Part shown: positions 52,944-63,000 of the stretch, in pieces | Position numbering within the stretch: the stretch's first letter is position 1 | How the letters are laid out: each line of letters begins with the position of its first letter | Assembly: GCA_020796225.1 (NCBI GenBank) | Contig: CM036767.1 | Coordinates: forward strand, 12,071,427-12,135,426 | Origin: Arion vulgaris | Taxonomy: Eukaryota > Mollusca > Gastropoda > Stylommatophora > Arionidae | DNA: 64,000 nt | Direction of reading: 5' to 3' | The notes under the pieces: generated by a model | Told to the model about the DNA's origin: nothing | Database searches by the model: none | The model's input: only the letters and a program-made list of their open reading frames with translations | Position numbers and translations under genes: made by a program

Positions 52944-52944
<1 letters not shown>

Positions 52945-53014
52945 TGCTTATTTGTGACATGATACACAGCAGCGGCACTTCTGAATTCTCTACACAGAGT
53001 TCATTCGTATTTCT

Positions 53015-53330
53015 TATGTTTGAATTGAAAAACAGAGACTCAAATGGTTTTGTCACTTGGTGAGAATTACCCCGAATACACCAGATGCAAGAGCTTACAA
53101 CCTGAAAATATAATCATCAAGAGAAAAGGGCAGACCAAGAAAAAGATGGATTGATGGAGTTACAGACAACTTAAAACTCCACAATACCACAGCATTTCAA
53201 GCGATCGAACGTGCACTATCTCGAAAATCGATCATCAGTTAAACCTGCTACACCTAACGGCAAAAAAGCAGAGAAGGACAACAGAAATTAGTTTGCACGC
53301 TCTAATATAACACACAAAAAAACATTGTTT
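53015..53330 (+). mobile_element. LINE C-terminal fragment
   Basis: It aligns with 35225-35515: gaaaaacagagactcaaatg, gaataccccgaatacaccag-like, ccaagaaaaagatggattga, catcagttaaacctgctaca. Frames are broken. Confidence 0.8.
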
Positions 53331-53334
53331 TTAA

Positions 53335-53640
53335 GTTAACAATTGTGTGCCTCAGCCTTAAGAGGCGCCCTAATCCCCTACGTTACAAATAAACAACACA
53401 GTGCAACATGTCAAATCATTGTCTGACGCGGACTAGCCGGTCGCCTGACTTTCCTGAAGTCAGTCTAGACTTACGCTCGGTCATTTCAGGGTTTGTGGGG
53501 CATGGTTTGTATCTGTCTTCTTGACCAGTGATTATCGTTAATGACTGACCGGTAGTCGAGGGCAGTTTATTTATGTTGTGACTAGACATTTTACTGACAG
53601 CTACAAGACTATACTGACTGATATCGTTGTTAAACTCATT
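53335..53640. other. No recognised feature
   Basis: Unique-looking sequence. Confidence 0.45.
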
Positions 53641-53647
53641 GTAGTTT

Positions 53648-54135
53648 TAATTGTAATAGTAGTAGTAACAGCAGTAGTAGTGGTAGTAGTAGTAGTAGTA
53701 TGTAGTATGCGGTAGTAGTAGTAGTAGTAGTAATTGTAGGTATAGTAGCTAGCAACAGTATTAATAGTAGTAGTAGTAATAGCAGTAGTAGCAGTAATAG
53801 CAGTCTCAAGCGGTAGTGAGCTCGATCACGAACCCAAGCGTACCTGGTTCAAACCCCACGGTGGGTATGTTTGGAAGCAAATTCGTTTCCGTGGGATTTT
53901 TACAAAAGGTAAAAATAGACCTCACCGTTCAGAAAGCAATGGCAAACTACTGAACGTATAAGTGATGCCTAGAAAATCAACGACTGTGGTTTACTGTGGT
54001 TGATGGCTACGTCCTTTAGGATATGCCACGATTTTCATTTTCAGTAGTAATAGCAGTAGTAGTTGTAGTAGTAGTTGTAGTAGTAGTAGTAGTTGTAATA
54101 GTAGTAGTAGTAGTACTAGTAGTAGTAGTAGTAGT
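53648..54135. repeat. (TAG)n-rich microsatellite split by a SINE
   Basis: Irregular gtagtagtaatagcagtag repeats at 53648-53804 and 54043-54135, with a family-c SINE between. Confidence 0.93.
53805..54045 (+). mobile_element. SINE family c (c1) inserted in (TAG)n
   Basis: agcggtagtgagctcgatca, gcgtacctggttcaaacccc, aaggtaaaaatagacctcac, the core, and atatgccacgattttcattt. It is flanked by agtaatagcagt at 53793-53804 and 54046-54057, though the low complexity weakens this as a TSD. Confidence 0.88.
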
Positions 54136-54149
54136 AGAAAAAGCAAGGG

Positions 54150-54935
54150 AAGCTTTATTGCATTGGGTATATATGAAATCAAAGGAGATCAAAACAAGCA
54201 CAACGACGAGAATCTTTCAATTAAATGTGAAGTCAGTGCTGTTCTATGCTCAGGAAACATGGAAGACAACAAATGTAAGTCAGTGCTGTTCTATGGCTCG
54301 AAACATGGAAGAAACAAATGTGAAGTCAGTGCTGTTCTATGGCTCGAAACATGGAAGACAACAAAAGTGAAGTCAGTGCTGTTCTATGGCTCGGAAACAT
54401 GGAAGACAACAAATGTGAAGTCAGTGCTGTTCTATGGCTCGAAAACATGGAAGACAACAAATGTGAAGTCAGTGCTGTTCTATGGCTCGAAAACATGGAA
54501 GACAACAAATGTGAAGTCAGTGCTGTTCTATGGCTCGAAACATGGAAGACAACAAAAGAAACCATCAGAAAACTGCAGACCTTCGTAAATGGATGTTAAC
54601 GTAGAATAGAAAGACTGAGATGGTATGCTAAGATTACGAACGAGGAACTCAGAGAAAGAACTAAGCAGGTACCAGTGGAGAAAGAGCACAGGAAGAGACG
54701 CTGGCAATGGATATGACATAAATTGTGAAGACGGACCGGAAGCATTACAAGACAGGCCCTGTGTTGGAACGCATGCAGGGAAAGAGGAGATGGGGAAGGC
54801 CTAGACAGACCTGGAGAAGAGAGCTGGAGGATGATATTAAAAGGATAGGTAAAACATGAAAAGTCAGAAGGGATGGCAAGAGAGAAGAAGGGCTGGAAGA
54901 AGTTTATTGAAGACCTGTGCTCCGCTGGGAGTTGA
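54150..54935 (+). mobile_element. LINE RT C-terminal fragment with internal array
   Basis: It contains NVKSVLFYGSETWKTT repeated (see next entry), then KETIRKLQTFVNGC, then GDGEGLDRPGEESWRMILKG-like and the end WKKFIEDLCSAGS in another frame. A single FYGSETW motif is normal in LINE RTs. Confidence 0.8.
54222..54560 (+). repeat. About 47-bp array of the LINE motif FYGSETWKTTN, seven copies
   Basis: Each unit includes gaagtcagtgctgttctatg, gctcgaaacatggaagaca. Copies differ by one or two bases in length, so each frame sees part of the motif. Confidence 0.93.
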
Positions 54936-55028
54936 AAGGGGAAGAAAAAGTAGTAATAGCAGTAATATAGTAATAGTAGCAATATTAGCAGTAATAGTAA
55001 TAGTAGCAATATTAGCAGTAATAGTAAA

Positions 55029-55215
55029 TGTGGGCGTCTGTGGCTTAGCGGCAGTGAGCTCGATCACAACCATAGAGCAAGTAGTTCAAACACCGCGACG
55101 TGCAATTTGGAAGGAAATTTGTGCCCGTGCATTTTTATGAACGGTAAAAATAGACCTCGCCGTTCAGAAAGCAATTGCAACCTATTGAACGTATAAGGGG
55201 TGCCTAGAAAATTTT
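55029..55215 (+). mobile_element. SINE family c (c1), 3'-shortened
   Basis: gggcgtctgtggcttagcgg, gagctcgatcacaaccatag, gtaaaaatagacctcgccgt, then the core and ggtgcctagaaaatt, where it stops. Confidence 0.88.
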
Positions 55216-55239
55216 CTAACGGATGGCGCAGTCAGCCCT

Positions 55240-55340
55240 AAGCTGAATCCTACCATGGGCACCTCTTACGACATGCCTCGTAAGTCGCAATGCTACTATC
55301 CTTTGCACTCATTGCAGGCCCCGAAAGCACACGACCATTG
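55240..55340 (-). mobile_element. SINE-like family a, 5' end only
   Basis: On plus: cacctcttacgacatgcctc and attgcaggccccgaaagcac. Confidence 0.7.
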
Positions 55341-55508
55341 AATTCGATAAAAATGTCGTATTTCTCGAACTTTTGTTTGTTTTAACACTTATTTTGGACA
55401 CTCCTTATATTTTTGCCATATTTCTTTAGTAGTTTGCCTTTATTTCCATGACATTTTCTTCTGTATAACTGTGTCATTAAGAACAAACATGGCCTTAAAC
55501 AAATTTAA

Positions 55509-55715
55509 GCCCGCCTGCCCAGCGTGTTTGTATCACGTTGGACGACGTGTGACAAGCCATCTGTGAGTACAGTTCAATTCCGCGTGCTGGCAGAGAAGCC
55601 ACAGGCTCTCCAGATTTACGGTGTTTGTTGCACCGAACTGAAGGGTTACGACGTCTATGGCACCGAGCAAAAGAGATGAAAGCTCAGGTGGTTCTGGTTC
55701 GGAAATTTTTTTTTT
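55509..55715 (+). mobile_element. SINE family f
   Basis: gcccgcctgcccagcgtgtt, tacagttcaattccgcgtgc, agatttacggtgtttgttgc, ggttctggttcggaaatttt. Confidence 0.88.
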
Positions 55716-55734
55716 AAAACTAAATACAATATGG

Positions 55735-56200
55735 AATGGAACTGATAGGAAAACAAAGATCAGAATACTAAGAGCATGCATATTCCCAGTAGCAACGTAG
55801 GGATGTAAATCATGGACATTTAATAAAGCAGTGAAAAACATATATGTGCTTTTGAATATACGTGTTACAGAAGAGTATTCCGTATATCTTGAACAGAGAA
55901 GAGAACAAATATATATTTCCAGAAAAAAACACCTCAAAATCAAAGAAAACTAGCTGATGCTACAAAAAATAATGAAAAATTGAAGCATTTTGGATATATA
56001 AAGAGACACGACGGACTGGAAAAGACCATCATGGAAGGAGGCATACCGGCAAAGAAGAGGAGAAGATCACGGAGAAGATAGATTCAAGATGTAACTGGTA
56101 GTATGAGCATGACGGTTGCAGTGATGGAACATCTGGTCTACAGGAGAAAGAAATTCCGAAAGACTGTTAGTGGGGCAAATTTCTGCTCAAGACAAACTAA
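55735..56200 (+). mobile_element. LINE RT C-terminal fragment
   Basis: Plus-strand frames give KTKIRILRACIFPVAT, CYRRVFRIS-like, KLKHFGYIKRHDGLEKTIME and RRRSRRR.IQDVTGSMSMTV. There are many frameshifts. It is related to 6180 and the right edge of the window. Confidence 0.8.
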
Positions 56201-56204
56201 TTAA

Positions 56205-56500
56205 TGATGGTATCCATATTTCAAAAAACCTCGATTCTGTTTTCCAGCTGTTTTCTTCATTGTCTAAGTTTCCGCCCCATGCAGCAATACTTAACGTACA
56301 TAACACTTAACGATTCTCAGTTTCCGACCGCATTTTGTTAATCTCTTTCTCATGCTGCTAAATATATTTCTGACATTCCGCTACATGGAGATGAATAGTT
56401 CTTTACCGGTGTGTGTTTCCTGTCCCAGGACGTGTCTGGCTTAACACCCAAAAAGTCGAGACTAGTATTACGTTTAAGAAGGCAGGTACAACTTTAATTA
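56205..56500. other. No recognised feature
   Basis: Possibly a degraded minus-strand LINE piece (ctgttttcttcattgtctaa, gccccatgcagcaatact), but not clear. Confidence 0.35.
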
Positions 56501-56510
56501 TTTGTACCTG

Positions 56511-56877
56511 TTTTTGCACACAGCCAACTCTAGATAACTAGGCCAGACAACTGGCTGGTGGTTCCCTGACCTAAATCAGAAAAGGGAGCCGGAAAATATA
56601 GATGTTTGATAGAACACTGCAAGCTTTTTGCAATTTTACTCAATTATGTGAGTCTATAGTTATTTTTTGGGTGAAAAAATTCATAATATTGATATTCCTT
56701 ATTGTTAAACTGAACTTGTTGCATAATATAACTTGATTTAGCATTTTGTGTTGATTTTAAAATGAATTCGTCTATATACAACAAAACTGGAATGAGAGGT
56801 CACGTGGTGTAGTTGGGGTCTGATTTCCCACAATTCTTACCTGACTCCGAAGGCCTATACGTTTATAGTTGGTTCTG
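56511..56877. mobile_element. MITE-like family m, 367 bp, 11-bp TSD
   Basis: It is flanked by atttgtacctg at 56500-56510 and 56878-56888. It carries eight or nine extra bases (tttttgcac) before cacagccaactctagataac. The right end is agttggttctg. Confidence 0.85.
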
Positions 56878-56888
56878 ATTTGTACCTG

Positions 56889-57128
56889 CTGGCGTCTGCG
56901 GCTTAGGGGATAGTGACTCGGTCTATTAACCGCGTCGTTCTGAGTTCGAATCACGCTGCGGACAGTTTGATTGCAAATCGTTTCGCGTGGATTTTACAAA
57001 GGACGATGGCACCACCCATTCAGAAAGCATTGGCAAACTACTGAACATAATAATGCCTAAAAAATCACAAACAGCGTTTAAAAAGCTGGGGTTGATTCGC
57101 AAAGTCCTGTTAAGGATGTGCAATTAAC
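56889..57128 (+). mobile_element. SINE family c (c2), full-length
   Basis: It starts ggcgtctgcggcttagggga directly after family m's right target duplication. It has the B box gagttcgaatcac and ends tgttaaggatgtgcaattaa. Confidence 0.92.
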
Positions 57129-57144
57129 TAAACCTGTATAAAGA

Positions 57145-58095
57145 CCTCTCTTAAGGGTCTCAATGTCGAAGTGATTAAGTTGTTTGCCCGTCGTTTAACT
57201 GGAGGCTGTGTGTTCGAATCCGGACTGAGACACGTGTGAAAATGTTTTCATGAGATCACTAGGATTGTTGCCGGAGGATACAACCCAGAGCACGACAGAA
57301 AATATACACTAAACAGAAAAACACAGACCACAGTCTTCAGACTTAGAACGGACACTGCAGTCTCAGAGCACACCTCCATAGAAAGGGTCTCAGGGACTCG
57401 GCTGCCTGCACCTGTGGAGCACCTAAGCAGTTCCCAGAGCACATCCTGCAAAACGGCCCCAGTCTGAGTAGTGCAAGAATAGAGAACAGAAACAACCATA
57501 CAAGACAAACTATGGGGGACCAGTGAAAACCTGAAGCGCACCACCCTGTTTATGACCACAGCCAACTCTAGATAACTAGGCCAGACAACTGGCTGGGGTT
57601 CCTGACCCAGATGAGAAAAGGGGCTAGAAATTACAGATGTTTGATAGAACACTGTAAACTTTTTTGCAATTTTACTCAATTCTGTGAGTGTATGGTTATT
57701 TATTGGTGAAAAATATTCATAATATTGATATTCCTTATTGTTAAATTTAAACTGTTGCATAATATAACTTCGCTTTAGCATTTTGTGTTGATTTTAAAAT
57801 TAATTCGTCAATATACACTAATACTGGATTGCGAGGTCACGTAGTGTAGTTGTGGTCTGATTTCCCATAATTCTTACCTGAGTCCGAAGGCCCATAAGTT
57901 TATATTTGGCTCTGTTATGACACATGCCGTAGTAGTTGCATAGCATAAGTTAATCGCAGAAGAAGAAATTGCTGGAGCTACTGAGTACGTGTTTTATGCA
58001 ATGATCTCGGCAGATGGTATGCCATCTCTGCCAACAGGGACGGAGCCATATGGAGAAAACCCGCTGCAATTAAGTTAGTCATTCGACTTATACGC
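57145..58095 (+). mobile_element. SINE family d split by a LINE that is itself split by family m
   Basis: The SINE head and start are at 57148-57270 (caatgtcgaagtgattaagt, gtgtgttcgaatccggactg, aggattgttgccgga). Its 3' part is at 57966-58095 (ttgctggagctactgagtac, cggcagatggtatgccatct). The LINE tail lies between (57280-57556 and 57915-57965), with family m at 57557-57914. Confidence 0.8.
57557..57914. mobile_element. MITE-like family m, 358 bp, 7-bp TSD
   Basis: It is flanked by ttatgac at 57550-57556 and 57915-57921. Comparison with the empty site in the LINE at 51900 (tttatgacacataccgtag) shows exactly what was inserted. Confidence 0.88.
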
Positions 58096-58099
58096 TTCT

Positions 58100-58630
58100 T
58101 TTTTAGAGACCCAATCTGATAGAAAATGTAGGTCACGCACGAAATACTCACTCTCAACTTTTCAAGCAGGCGAGACAAGAGTTAAAAGGTTTCCATTTTG
58201 TTTTCCCCCCAACAAACTGAAATAAAATGTCAGAAATTCCTATCTTTGTGGAGAATGAATGACGCGTAGCGACTGGTCTGTTTATACTGTTTATTTAGAT
58301 AGTGATCTTTAGTTGCAACTCTCCAAGCGAAAATTAACTAAGCTTTGTTGCGTGACTTGATTCATGGTGAACTCCCGCTAGATGGCGACACCGTTATTGT
58401 TTATTTACCAGTACTAGTGGGGGAAACCAAATTGATTGCTTTAAGTAGAGGGTGACTAGGGTAAAAATGATTGCTTTAAATTAGATCTTTATTAGAAGGT
58501 ATTAGGAAGGTACAAACCAGGTCACACAGAACCTACTAAATGGTTTACTGTTACAACGAACGCACACATCGTTACATCACTGTTGTACGAGTCCCTTTCA
58601 CATTGCTAATGGACTGAGAAGAGGAAATAT
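58100..58630. other. No recognised feature
   Basis: Unique-looking sequence without ORFs or repeats. Confidence 0.45.
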
Positions 58631-58631
58631 A

Positions 58632-59102
58632 CAGGGTGTTCAAGATAAACCGGCGCCATTGAAAATTCGAAAGTTGCCAGTTACCTATTGCACAGTGTAT
58701 ATTTACTTTTTAAACCGGTTCTGACTAGCTGGCCCTACGTCACATTTGTTCATCGCCCCTTCCCGCACTACAATTACATACCGTCACACAACTTTGACCT
58801 ATACTACGTCATAACTGAACCTTCTCATTTTCATAAATATCTGCCAGATTAACTTCATTGATAGGCCACTTTTATCTTGAACACCCGCCCGTCTGCCCAG
58901 CGTGTTCGTAGCGCGTTGGACTACGGGTGACTATCCTCTGTGTGTGCGGGTTAAATTCCGCGGGATGGCAGAAAAAGCCACAGATTTCCCAGATTTACGG
59001 TGTTCGTGGCACCGAACCGAAGAGTTACGATGTCCATGGCACCGAGCCGAAGAGCTGAAAAGCTCAAGTGCTTCTGGATCGGAAAAAAATCTTGAACACC
59101 TG
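58632..59102. mobile_element. Mariner-like MITE flanked by TA, carrying a nested SINE
   Basis: The left end cagggtgttcaagataaa and right end ttatcttgaacacctg are inverted repeats with TA outside each (58630-58631 and 59103-59104). A family-f SINE interrupts the right terminal repeat. Without the SINE the element is about 256 bp. The TA flank fits Tc1/mariner. An internal piece also occurs in reverse near 59935-59985. Confidence 0.87.
58886..59090 (+). mobile_element. SINE family f, full-length with 10-bp TSD
   Basis: The copy is 205 bp. It is flanked by cttgaacacc at 58876-58885 and 59091-59100, which is the terminal repeat of the mariner-like MITE. The tRNA-like head is gtagcgcgttggactacgg (A box) and gcgggttaaattcc (mutated B box). 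Confidence 0.93.
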
Positions 59103-59184
59103 TAGATCTATCCAGAAAGAACTCAAAATTTTCCTTAATGGCTGATGCTGGAAATAATAATATAAAAACTGATGCCTTTTGGGC

Positions 59185-59452
59185 ATATCTTCTTTTCGAA
59201 CGTTCCTTATCGACCACTTGTTAAACCTCTGTTTACGATTTCTATGTAATCTGAGCTTAAAAGAGATTGTATGATGTGCGAGTTATGCGCCTACAAGTAG
59301 GGAAGCACATCCAATTTCTGCGATACTTTTTATTTACTAGGATATCTTAGGGAAGCTACCTTACCTTAGTCGCATCTTACAGCATGCCTTGTAGGTCACA
59401 GTGTTACTATTCTTTGCTCCCTTGCAAGCCCCGCAACACAAGGGCGATTTAT
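59185..59452 (-). mobile_element. SINE-like family a
   Basis: On plus: tcttcttttcgaacgttcct, gcctacaagtagggaagcac, ttactaggatatcttaggga, cttacagcatgccttgtagg, ccccgcaacacaagggcg. Confidence 0.87.
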
Positions 59453-59549
59453 GGAGTATAAAAAGACACGAAGTGTTGAAGAAGACAGACCATTATGGAA
59501 AGTGACATTCTGGCAAAGTGAAGAAAGTGAAGATTTTAATTATTTTTTT

Positions 59550-59745
59550 AGTATTTCCCATGTAGAGGTCGACCTAAGGAGACCCTGAAACGCACTTTGT
59601 TGAGAGAGGCAGGAAATATCGGTCTCAGTTCCATGGAAGAGATTGAGCGAGTTACCCAGTATAGAGCGGCGTGGAGAAATTACTTGCAGGCCCTATGTAA
59701 CGTATAACGGTACAGGAGGAATTATTATTATTATTATTTACCATG
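59550..59745 (+). mobile_element. LINE 3' end with (ATT)n tail
   Basis: The plus strand reads RGRPKETLKRTLLREAGNIG, then MEEIERVTQYRAAWRNYLQA and LCNV followed by a stop and (att)n. This is a clear 3' terminus of a non-LTR element, of a type otherwise not seen here. Confidence 0.82.
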
Positions 59746-59749
59746 CAAT

Positions 59750-60220
59750 CAAAGATGCTACTGAAATATGTGAACTGCACTTTTAATGTTATCATGCTTG
59801 TTTCCAATGTGATATCTTTATTACTTTTCATATGTGTTTGTTTTCGTTATATTGTCTTCTGCTTCTCAGTTAGTTGCTTTCTTCCTTTCGTTCGTTGAAA
59901 TATGTCCATATATTCAATGTTGTGAAGTTCAGTTTTGACGTAGTATAGGTCAAGGTTGTGTGACGGTGTGTAATTGTAGTTCTTGTATGAACTTCACTGT
60001 CTTTGTAGCTCACACAGAGGTCCGTGTCCATATATTCAATGTTGTTTCTTGTATGAACTTCACTGTCTTTTGTAGCTTACACAGAGGTCCGTGTAGTAGA
60101 CATATTCATATGCGTTTATACGTGGCAACCTGATTGCTATAGTGCGCCTCTTGGCTGGTTGCCTCCGACTTCAGCACTCTTACTGCTAGAGAAGACTGTG
60201 GTCTAACTCGAGGGATAGAA
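59750..60220. other. Mostly unrecognised
   Basis: It includes a reverse fragment of the mariner-like MITE near 59935-59985 (gtataggtcaaggttgtgtg) and a two-copy direct repeat (catatattcaatgttgt, ttgtagct.acacagaggtc). Confidence 0.45.
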
Positions 60221-60224
60221 AAAT

Positions 60225-60555
60225 TGTAAAAGAAGTAGGAGATAAGACAAGAAAAAAGATGCCCTCCTCAAGAGAGAGGAGGGCTGCCATTTAACCCATA
60301 GTTGGGGATGGGTTGGTTGCAGCCAGAGCATTTACCATTCGCTGGTGGGTTCTGCGCTGTCACCTATTGAGGCCCCATCCTGCTCCCGCCTTTTGGTCTG
60401 GCCTTTCACCTTCAGTCTGTTCGGCTTGGTTAGACCTGCCAGGAGTTAGACTCCCGCCGACATAGCCTGAAGGATCATCAAGGCACGCAAACCCTCCAAC
60501 CATGGTAAGGTAGGCTAATCTGGAGGGTCACGTTTAGCTCCAATTTAACCCTTAT
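60225..60555. other. GC-richer block, possibly a LINE 5' region
   Basis: The stretch (agttggggatgggttggttg, ccattcgctggtgggttctg, gaggccccatcctgctcccg) differs in base use from the surroundings. It looks like an element 5' region, but I cannot assign it. Confidence 0.35.
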
Positions 60556-60557
60556 CG

Positions 60558-60740
60558 CTAGTGTCTTTGCTTTGAAGGCTAGTGGTTGGGATCCACAATG
60601 GGAATTACATCTTTTCCGACCGCAACGGCTCTGATAACGATCCAGCGTTAATTAGGTACCAAAAAAGCCATGGCAAGTACGTGCAACCAGCGTGATTCTA
60701 ACCAAATGACTCATCGTGTGCAGATAGTCAAAGGAATATG
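60558..60740 (+). mobile_element. SINE family e, diverged
   Basis: ttgaaggctagtggttggga, tttccgaccgcaacggctct, gataacgatccagcgttaat, ccagcgtgattctaacc, actcatcgtgtgcagatagt align in order with family e. Confidence 0.72.
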
Positions 60741-60767
60741 CAGGTTTAACAATATATTCCTCAAAAC

Positions 60768-61256
60768 TAGAATGAAAATCGTGACATATCCTTTACAGGA
60801 CGTCCTCATCAATCACAGTAAACGAGTCGTTGATTTTCTCAGCATATTTTATACGTTCAATCGTTAGCCATTGCTTTCTGAACAGTGAGGTATATTTTAG
60901 TTAATTGCATATCCTTTACAGGACTTTGCGAATCAACCCCAGCTTTGTAACGATGTTTGTGATTTTTCTAGACATTATTACGTTCAGTAGTTTGTCACTG
61001 CTTTCTGAACGGGTGGTGACATCGTCCTTTTGTTAAAATCTACGTTAAACAATTTGCAACCAAATTGTCCGCAGCGTGATTCGAACTCAGAACGTCGAGG
61101 TTAATAGACCGAGTCACTAACCCCTAGGCCACTAGAGGTCTATTTTACCGTTCGTAAAAATCCACGGTAACTAATTTACTTCCAAACTGCCCGAGTTTAA
61201 ACCAGATACTATTGAGATGTGATCGAGCTCACTACCACTAAGCCACAGACGCCTAC
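60768..61256 (-). mobile_element. SINE family c (c1) interrupted by another family c copy
   Basis: The 3' part at 60768-60898 (gacatatcctttacaggacg, acgagtcgttgattttctca) and the 5' part at 61137-61256 (tctattttaccgttcgtaaa, gatcgagctcactaccacta) are one c1 copy. It is split by the c2 copy at about 60899-61134. gaggtatatttta and gaggtctatttta flank the insert. Confidence 0.88.
60899..61134 (-). mobile_element. SINE family c (c2) nested in c1
   Basis: On plus: agttaattgcatatccttta, caggactttgcgaatcaacc, cattattacgttcagtagtt, gattcgaactcagaacgtcg, and the head gagtcactaacccctaggcc. Confidence 0.92.
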
Positions 61257-61261
61257 CACCA

Positions 61262-61815
61262 TAACATCATCATCATCATCAAGTTGCGTATCCTTTATAG
61301 GACGTTGCTCTCTTTGCAGCACATCTGAAATTCACTCTGTCTCTTGCTAGTTCACCCACTTCGTCGATGGTCATATTCATGGTTTCTTTAATATCTTGTA
61401 GCCATCTTCTTCTTGGTCTGCCTCTGCGTCCTGGGACCTTGCCCTCTAGTATTGTTCTTTCCAGGCCATCATGACTCTTGATGTGACCAAAGTATGTAAT
61501 TTTTTGTATAGTATGTTGTTTATCAGCCAATTCTCTTTAACATTTAGTTCTTTCCGGACATCAGTGTTCTTTCTTTTTTTGTCCATGGTATTCGTAGGAT
61601 CTTTCTGTAGCATTTAGTTTCGAAGGACTGGATTTTCGTTCTTAATTTTTGTGTAATAGTCCATGATTCACAACCATAATTAGCCACTGGGAAAATGCAT
61701 GCTCTCAATATTTTTAATTTTAGTATTTTGCTGGTGCTTTGCCACATGTTCTTCATTGTGTTTAACGTCTTGATTGCTATTGCCAATCTTCTTGAGATCT
61801 CTTTGGAGCAGTCAC
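61262..61815 (-). mobile_element. LINE RT C-terminus to 3' end with (GAT)n tail
   Basis: Minus-strand frames give MAIAIKTLNTMKNMWQSTSK, LKILRACIFPVANYGCESWT, CYRKILRIPWTKKE, a frameshift near 61535, then ITYFGHIKSHDGLERTILEG, RRGRPRRRWLQDIKETMN and FRCAAKRATSYKGYAT. It runs into (gat)n at 61262-61280. The terminus ctataaaggatacgcaactt resembles the 3' end of SINE family c. Confidence 0.87.
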
Positions 61816-61819
61816 CGTT

Positions 61820-62448
61820 ATTGTTAATTATTGAGCCCAGATAACCACCATAACATACCTCACGATATAAAAGCGGGTTGTGTTTCTTTCTTTTTTTTTT
61901 TTTACCATAATCACTCTAAATTCTCTTCTTTTTTTTTAAATTTACAATCAGATTTACCGGTGCTGCGCTTTGAGAATCAGATAACCACACGCACGTACAT
62001 ATAAACATATAAGTCAAAAACTTGTCATCCTTACAAACAACAAAACCATGAACTGCAAACGACATCAATAAAAGACATTTTTTGCACAAATATTTGTTCT
62101 GTAGAGTCAAACGTCAGAAATGGTCTCACGTTACAACGATACTTCCATCTCCGCGGGAATAATAAACAATATTCTTTTGACTTGCACTAAAGACAACATC
62201 TTGTTCCTTCATACAGCCAGCTCAGGTAACAGAAAGGTAAATTACATTCCACATTATTTTGGGGGGCAGAATCTCATCTAGTAAATCTCATATTTTTAGA
62301 GTGTGGTAATATGATATATTCTTCATTCACTTGAACACGTCAGCACGAATATTCAAAGAAAGGTGTGCTCATCCACAGGTTGTCAAGATCCTGGGGAAAG
62401 CGTGTCCAGCAATGACATTGGTGGCTGTCATATTAACCTTCTCTGTTG
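61820..62448. other. No recognised gene
   Basis: AT-rich unique-looking sequence. Confidence 0.45.
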
Positions 62449-62456
62449 CTCTGACG

Positions 62457-62621
62457 CAGTGGCGGCTCGTCATTAAGGGCCAGTGGGGCCGTGCCCCACC
62501 AAAAATAATGTAGAACGTGTATTTATTATTTTATAAATTAAAATATAGCAACCAAAAACCATAATTTATCTGGAAGAAAATGTCTGGCCCCACTAACAAA
62601 AATTACCAGGAGCCGCCAATG
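62457..62621 (+). mobile_element. hAT-like MITE family k, 165 bp, 8-bp TSD
   Basis: The ends cagtggcggctcgtcatt and accaggagccgccaatg are inverted. It is flanked by ctctgacg at 62449-62456 and 62622-62629. Confidence 0.9.
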
Positions 62622-62689
62622 CTCTGACGCTAGATGCCTTTGTAAATGATATTCATAAGTCATTTTGTTAGTAACGTAGTCATGGTAAT

Positions 62690-63000
62690 CAGACGTTCAT
62701 ATCTTTCTCTTCTTCTCTTCCACTATTTACTTCTTCATAGAAGTGTGGTGGTGGTGGTGGTGGGGGGTTTGTTCTCAGGGCCGTGCGGTATATTTTCTCA
62801 GTATGATGCAAGTTTTCGAAATTCCGCCTCTTAAATGTGTTTTTCTTTAAAATAACCTTCAATTGTGATTTTAATTTCGCTGCTGATGTCGCCCCTCTTA
62901 CGGATCTGCCTGATGCGACTGCCTCTCTGTATCATAGCACGCACGGAACCTGATTGTTCTTGTTCTAAGTCACTTTGTAAGATGTTATTCATATCTTTAT
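62690..63000 (-). mobile_element. Probable LINE-derived fragment
   Basis: The minus strand reads KDMNNILQSDLEQEQSGSVR then IRKRGDISSEIKITIEGY. The flank (cttctcttccactatttact, ggtggtggtggtgg) resembles that at 36940-36990, next to another LINE tail. Confidence 0.45.

Noticed and set aside
52545..52967. Minus-strand ORF with repeated CLSV
   Set aside because: It is a (CAGA)n microsatellite read together with SINE sequence.
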